Position numbers and translations under genes: made by a program. A model generated the notes under the pieces. The model had not been told where the DNA came from. It was given only the letters and a program-made list of their open reading frames with translations, and ran no database searches. A DNA stretch of 9,774 nucleotides from Solobacterium sp. (GTDB lineage Bacteria > Bacillota_I > Bacilli_A > Erysipelotrichales > Erysipelotrichaceae): positions 1-9,774 of the forward strand of contig JAFYGX010000175.1 of the NCBI GenBank assembly GCA_017543025.1. Reading direction: 5' to 3'. Positions 6,962 to 9,774 of the stretch are shown one piece after another (the stretch's first letter is position 1; every line of letters starts with the position of its first letter).

Positions 6962-6997
6962 GATGATTTGCGAAAAAAATCATCTGCGGAACAGATG
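6962..6997. repeat. Two overlapping inverted repeats upstream of the MFS promoter
   Basis: GATGATTT (6962-6969) and AAATCATC (6977-6984) are perfect 8-base arms around 7 bases. CATCTG (6981-6986) and CAGATG (6992-6997) are perfect 6-base arms around 5 bases and share the CATC of the first repeat. The array covers the -35 region of the transporter promoter, so it may be an operator; no known regulator is recognised. It is not followed by a T run on the minus strand, so it is not an obvious terminator. Confidence 0.55.
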
Positions 6998-7112
6998 CCG
7001 GAATGGATGGCGCAATGGACGTGATCCGGCGCGTGAAACAGAAGGAACACAGAACAGCCGGATAACCGGAAAACGAAGGGTGTAACAGCAGATTCGTTAT
7101 GTCAGGATAATG

Positions 7113-7136
7113 AAAAAACGACTCTGCCGAGCCGTT
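7113..7136 (-). terminator. Terminator of the tRNA-Leu gene
   Basis: On the minus strand ACGGCTC (7135-7129) pairs with GAGTCGT (7124-7118), including one G-U pair, around the loop GGCA. The T run continues to 7113. It begins 16 bases after the tRNA 3' end. Confidence 0.82.
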
Positions 7137-7150
7137 CTTCTGTGTAATCA

Positions 7151-7232
7151 TGCGGATGACAGGATTCGAACCTGCACGAGTCTCCTCACTGACCCCTGAA
7201 ATCAGCGTGTCTACCGGTTTCACCACATCCGC
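7151..7232 (-). tRNA. tRNA-Leu (anticodon CAG)
   Basis: On the minus strand the acceptor arms GCGGATG (7232-7226) and CATCCGC (7158-7152) pair, followed by discriminator A at 7151. A leucine-type D arm (GGTAGACACG), an anticodon stem CTGAT/GTCAG with loop TTCAGGG (anticodon CAG), a long class II variable arm (GAG-GAGA-CTC) and a T arm with GGTTCGAATCC are all present. The 3' CCA is not encoded, so CCA must be added enzymatically. The anticodon reads CUG, which the neighbouring genes use very often. The gene stands alone with its own promoter and terminator. Confidence 0.96.
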
Positions 7233-7243
7233 AGTGCTTTATA

Positions 7244-7272
7244 ATAGTAACGGGTAAAATCGGATTTGTCTA
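7244..7272 (-). promoter_or_regulatory. Promoter of tRNA-Leu
   Basis: On the minus strand TAGACA (7272-7267) and TACTAT (7249-7244) are spaced by 17 bases. They match the consensus at five and four positions. Transcription would begin a few bases before the mature 5' end at 7232. Confidence 0.6.
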
Positions 7273-7335
7273 TAGATTTGAAAAACTTTTTTCTGAAATT
7301 TTTTCGCCCCGAAGTGAAATACGGAATTCTGTTCT

Positions 7336-7359
7336 GAAGACGCAATCTCAGATGTCTTC
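7336..7359. repeat. Inverted repeat upstream of the AlkZ-related gene
   Basis: GAAGAC (7336-7341) and GTCTTC (7354-7359) are perfect arms around 12 bases, about 70 bases before the start of the gene at 7430. It could be an operator or a leader hairpin; there is no T run and no recognised regulator. The rest of 7273-7429 is AT-rich with no further feature I can support, and no clear promoter for the gene. Confidence 0.3.
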
Positions 7360-7429
7360 GGAATACGGGGTGCGGAATGGTTTCAGCGCTTGAAAACGGA
7401 TGAGATGAATAAAACAGGGGGCAGACAGT

Positions 7430-8155
7430 ATGAAAGAATGGGTTCTGAATCACAGGCAGGATCTGATCGGGGCAATTGCGTATTTCGGATTTCTTCCGTT
7501 CTTCGCAAATGAGATCAGCGGGTTTTCAGTGGAAGAAATGACGCCCGCAGAACTCTGGTTTACAGACAGGGAAGGTCCGTGGGAATGGAAAGGCATGGTC
7601 ATTTCAGAAGGAAACTGCGTATATGGGAAAGTGTTCGGTAAGAAATCGGGGTTTGTATCGAACAGGTGGTATCCGGACTTTGCGAATGTACGGCGTGATG
7701 GATATGACTTTGATGCGCGGTTTGAAGACGGGCTGGCAGATCACAGGGAAAAATACCTTTATGAGCTGATTGCTTCGCGGCACTCGATTCTTTCGAAGGA
7801 CGCCAAGCTGATCGGGGGTTATGTGAAGCCGAAAAAGACGGGGAAAGATGACTGGAAACCGCGAACAGGATTTGATTCGACGATTACAAAGCTGCAGATG
7901 CAGGGATATGTGATTATCTCGGATTTTGAATATGAACGCTCAAAAACCGGAGAGCCTTATGGCTGGGGTATTGCAAGATATGCATTGCCGGAAGTGTATC
8001 TTGGGGCTTCCTTCCGGAAACGGGTATATAAGCGGAAGCCGGAACAGTCGGCTGACAGAATCAGAAAACATCTCAGAACCGTTCTGCCGCAGGCAGATGA
8101 AGTCTCTCTGGAACGGCTGATCACAGGAAAGAACCGTTTGAATGCATGCTTGTGA
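7430..8155 (+). CDS. AlkZ-related protein
   Basis: This 241-residue soluble protein resembles the family named AlkZ-related protein, seen in many gut Bacillota, by characteristic segments: LPFFANEISGFSVEE (22-36), GPWEWKG (49-55), YPDFANVRRDGYDFDARFEDG (81-101), FDSTITKLQMQGYVIISDFEY (148-168) and GWGIARYALPE (178-188). AlkZ/YcaQ proteins are winged-helix DNA glycosylases that open alkylation crosslinks using a Q-x-Q or Q-x-D motif. This protein has Q156-M-Q158, but in a different part of the chain from the motif in AlkZ itself, so a catalytic role cannot be claimed. The role is unknown; nucleic-acid binding is inference. No signal peptide or membrane helix is seen. AGGGGGC lies upstream of ATG 7430. 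It appears to be monocistronic. Confidence 0.78.
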   Translation: MKEWVLNHRQDLIGAIAYFGFLPFFANEISGFSVEEMTPAELWFTDREGPWEWKGMVISEGNCVYGKVFGKKSGFVSNRWYPDFANVRRDGYDFDARFEDGLADHREKYLYELIASRHSILSKDAKLIGGYVKPKKTGKDDWKPRTGFDSTITKLQMQGYVIISDFEYERSKTGEPYGWGIARYALPEVYLGASFRKRVYKRKPEQSADRIRKHLRTVLPQADEVSLERLITGKNRLNACL

Positions 8156-8205
8156 AAAAGCTTGAAAAACTCACTATTCATGCCGATTTCGGCAATTATT
8201 TGCGA

Positions 8206-8234
8206 TTGAAATCACAGCCTTGTTTTGCTAGAAT
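8206..8234 (+). promoter_or_regulatory. Sigma-A promoter of the thiolase-crotonase unit
   Basis: TTGAAA (8206-8211) and TAGAAT (8229-8234) are separated by 17 bases, matching the consensus at five of six positions each (four or five at the -35). This is the best promoter in the window and predicts a start near 8241 and a leader of about 60 bases. An 8180-8194 hairpin (TGCCG-ATTT-CGGCA) just upstream may weakly end the preceding gene. Confidence 0.75.
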
Positions 8235-8272
8235 GTTAACGACTATGAGAAAACTTTAACAAGTTGCTCATA
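8233..8272 (+). promoter_or_regulatory. Leader hairpin with Rex-like half-sites before the thiolase gene
   Basis: TATGAG-AA-AACTT (8244-8256) faces AAGTT-G-CTCATA (8261-8272) around TAAC, forming a stem of 5 plus 6 base pairs with a small internal loop, at about +3 to +32 of the predicted transcript. The same stretch holds ATGTTAA (8233-8239) and TTAACAA (8256-8262). These resemble halves of the clostridial Rex operator (TTGTTAA-N4-TTAACAA), but are separated by 16 bases rather than 4. Rex is known to repress thiolase and crotonase genes in clostridia. Operator function here is inference. Confidence 0.4.
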
Positions 8273-8300
8273 AATCTATTTAGATGGAGGAATTGAATTC

Positions 8301-9488
8301 ATGTCGAAGAAGGTAGTATTAGCAGGTGCATGCCGTACGCCGATCGGGAAAATGGGCGGGGCACTCAGCACTGTGCCGGCGGTGGACCTTGGCGCGCTCG
8401 TGATCAGAGAAGCGCTGAACCGTGCCGGCGTGAAGCCGGAACAGGTTGACCATGTTTATATGGGAAACGTCATTCAGGCAGGACTTGGCCAGAACCCGGC
8501 CCGTCAGGCGTCCATTAAAGCAGGACTTCCGGTCGAAGTTCCGGCAGTATCGGTCAATGTGGTATGCGGAATCGGTCTGAACTGCGTGAATATGGCGGCT
8601 CAGATGATTCAGGCAGGCGATGCGGATATCGTTGTTGCCGGCGGTATGGAGAACATGAGTCAGGGACCGTATGCGGTAATGCAGGGACGTTACGGCTATC
8701 GTATGAACGACGGCAAGCTGGTTGACCTGATGGTTCATGATGCGCTGTGGGATGCGTTCAACAACTATCATATGATGATCACTGCTGAAAATGTTGCGGA
8801 ACAGTGGAAGCTTACCAGAGAAGAACTTGATGCATTCTCTGCCGAAAGCCAGCAGAAATGTGAAAAAGCAATGGCAGAAGGAAAATTCAGGGATGAGATT
8901 GTTCCGGTAACGATCCATGGCCGCAAGGGCGATACCATCGTTGATACCGATGAAGGACCCCGTCCAGGTACAACTGTTGAAACGCTTGCGAAGCTGAAGT
9001 GCTGCTCCGGCAAGAAAGAAGGCGGCGTCGTAACTGCAGGCAACGCTTCCGGCATCAATGACGGAGCTGCGGCGGTTGTGGTTATGAGCGAAGAAAAAGC
9101 GAAGGAACTCGGCATCACTCCGATGGCGACATATGTTGCCGGTGCACTCGGCGGTGTTGATCCGTCCATCATGGGCGTCGGACCGGTTGCGGCAACGAAG
9201 AAGGTATTCGCTAAGACCGGCTGGACCGTTGATGATCTTGATCTCATTGAGGCAAACGAAGCATTCGCAGCACAGTCTGTTGCGGTTGAAAAGGAACTGA
9301 AGTGGGATCATTCCAAACTGAATGTTAACGGCGGTGCAATTGCGCTCGGACATCCGGTTGGAGCTTCCGGCTGCAGAATTCTCGTGACGCTGCTGAATGA
9401 AATGGTTAAGCGCGATGCGAAGAAGGGTCTTGCGACGCTCTGCATCGGCGGCGGCATGGGCTGCGCTACGCTTGTGGAACGGGACTGA
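8301..9488 (+). CDS. Acetyl-CoA acetyltransferase (thiolase)
   Basis: This 395-residue cytoplasmic thiolase condenses two acetyl-CoA to acetoacetyl-CoA, or runs in reverse: the entry step of butyrate-type fermentation. Visible features are the acyl-carrying Cys89 in [18 protein letters not shown] (114-121), [12 protein letters not shown] (247-257), NEAFAAQ (319-325), [15 protein letters not shown] with His351, and the base Cys381 in CIGGGMG. Length is typical. The usual C-x-S-G around the nucleophile reads C-G-I-G, so the Ser position is Ile. GGAGG (8286-8290) stands 10 bases before the ATG. The 3' neighbour, a crotonase, starts 10 bases after the stop, so the two are co-transcribed from the promoter at 8206-8234. 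Symbols such as thlA or atoB would fit, but I leave the name open since biosynthetic and degradative types cannot be separated here. Confidence 0.95.
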   Translation: MSKKVVLAGACRTPIGKMGGALSTVPAVDLGALVIREALNRAGVKPEQVDHVYMGNVIQAGLGQNPARQASIKAGLPVEVPAVSVNVVCGIGLNCVNMAAQMIQAGDADIVVAGGMENMSQGPYAVMQGRYGYRMNDGKLVDLMVHDALWDAFNNYHMMITAENVAEQWKLTREELDAFSAESQQKCEKAMAEGKFRDEIVPVTIHGRKGDTIVDTDEGPRPGTTVETLAKLKCCSGKKEGGVVTAGNASGINDGAAAVVVMSEEKAKELGITPMATYVAGALGGVDPSIMGVGPVAATKKVFAKTGWTVDDLDLIEANEAFAAQSVAVEKELKWDHSKLNVNGGAIALGHPVGASGCRILVTLLNEMVKRDAKKGLATLCIGGGMGCATLVERD

Positions 9489-9498
9489 GGAAATTCAC

Positions 9499-9774
9499 AT
9501 GAGCTTTGTGACTTATGAGAACAAGGGTGCCTATGGCATCATTACAATGAATCGTCCGGAAGCGCTGAATGCGCTGGACTCCAAAGTTCTGGAAGATCTT
9601 TCCGCTGCGCTGGATGAAGCGGATCTTACCACGGTACGCTGTCTGATCATTACCGGCGCAGGAGAAAAGAGCTTTGTTGCAGGTTCGGATATCAAGGAGA
9701 TGGCTGGTCTTACGAAGACGGAAGGCACTGCCTTCGGCAAGAAGGGAAATGATATCTTCCGGCGGATTGAAACC
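9499..9774 (+). CDS. Enoyl-CoA hydratase/crotonase, 3' truncated by window
   Basis: Ninety-two codons are visible with no stop before the window edge. The N-terminus MSFVTYENKG...ITMNRPEALNALD (residues 1-27) and the oxyanion-hole segment SFVAGSDIKEM (58-68) are diagnostic of the crotonase superfamily, which hydrates trans-2-enoyl-CoA to 3-hydroxyacyl-CoA or the reverse. The usual AGAD reads AGSD, a mild and tolerated change. GAGGA (9487-9491), overlapping the thiolase stop, lies 7 bases before the ATG, so it is the second gene of the thiolase operon. By context it probably works on crotonyl/3-hydroxybutyryl-CoA, but other crotonase members cannot be excluded because the catalytic Glu residues lie beyond the window. 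Confidence 0.92.
   Translation, partial: MSFVTYENKGAYGIITMNRPEALNALDSKVLEDLSAALDEADLTTVRCLIITGAGEKSFVAGSDIKEMAGLTKTEGTAFGKKGNDIFRRIET

Noticed and set aside
7003..7065. 20-codon open frame between the tRNA and the transporter
   Set aside because: It has no ribosome binding site and no recognisable sequence; a frame this short is expected by chance.
7151..7232. tRNA gene as an attachment site for an integrated element
   Set aside because: No integrase, phage gene or duplicated tRNA 3' end is visible in the flanking sequence.
8319..9353. 344-codon open frame on the minus strand inside the thiolase gene
   Set aside because: It is complementary to a fully conserved thiolase, has no recognisable domain, and its length is explained by the codon composition of the sense gene.

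Overview
The window looks like chromosomal DNA from an anaerobic, gut-type Bacillota bacterium of roughly balanced base composition, perhaps Clostridia or Erysipelotrichia. This rests on recognisable protein families, strong AGGAGG-type ribosome binding sites, short hairpin-plus-T-run terminators and a thiolase-crotonase pair typical of butyrate or fatty-acid metabolism. The genus cannot be fixed from the sequence alone. No insertion sequence, CRISPR array, phage gene or rRNA is visible. The content is mostly ordinary metabolic housekeeping in short transcription units on both strands.

Layout. 1-802 (+) is the 3' part of a DUF6765-like, histidine-rich protein. It converges on a class I/II aspartate aminotransferase (942-2231, -), with terminator hairpins between them. 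An alpha/beta-hydrolase (2350-3327, +) is divergent from the aminotransferase. It shares a bidirectional terminator with the next gene, a NifX-like domain joined to a SlyD-type FKBP prolyl isomerase through a Cys/His-rich linker (3361-4227, -). Divergent from that fusion is a two-gene unit: a HAD-family protein with one C-terminal membrane helix (4322-5008, +), then xanthine phosphoribosyltransferase (5005-5580, +), with a GTGA stop/start overlap. A bidirectional terminator separates xpt from a UMF1/Atg22-like MFS transporter (5620-6902, -) whose frame is broken by an apparent one-base deletion near 5770.

Right side. A tRNA-Leu(CAG) (7151-7232, -) has its own promoter and terminator. It is followed by an AlkZ-related protein (7430-8155, +). 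A well-formed sigma-A promoter (8206-8234) then drives acetyl-CoA acetyltransferase (8301-9488, +) and an enoyl-CoA hydratase/crotonase that runs off the end (9499-9774, +). These two act in sequence in acyl-CoA chain building or breakdown: the thiolase condenses or cleaves acetyl units and the crotonase hydrates or dehydrates the enoyl/3-hydroxyacyl-CoA. A 3-hydroxyacyl-CoA dehydrogenase and acyl-CoA dehydrogenase may lie beyond the window.

The points most worth a second look are the NifX-linker-SlyD fusion, the transporter frameshift, the membrane-anchored HAD protein coupled to purine salvage, nested inverted repeats at the transporter promoter, and a hairpin with Rex-like half-sites in the thiolase leader. 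I did not find a clearly new multi-gene system.
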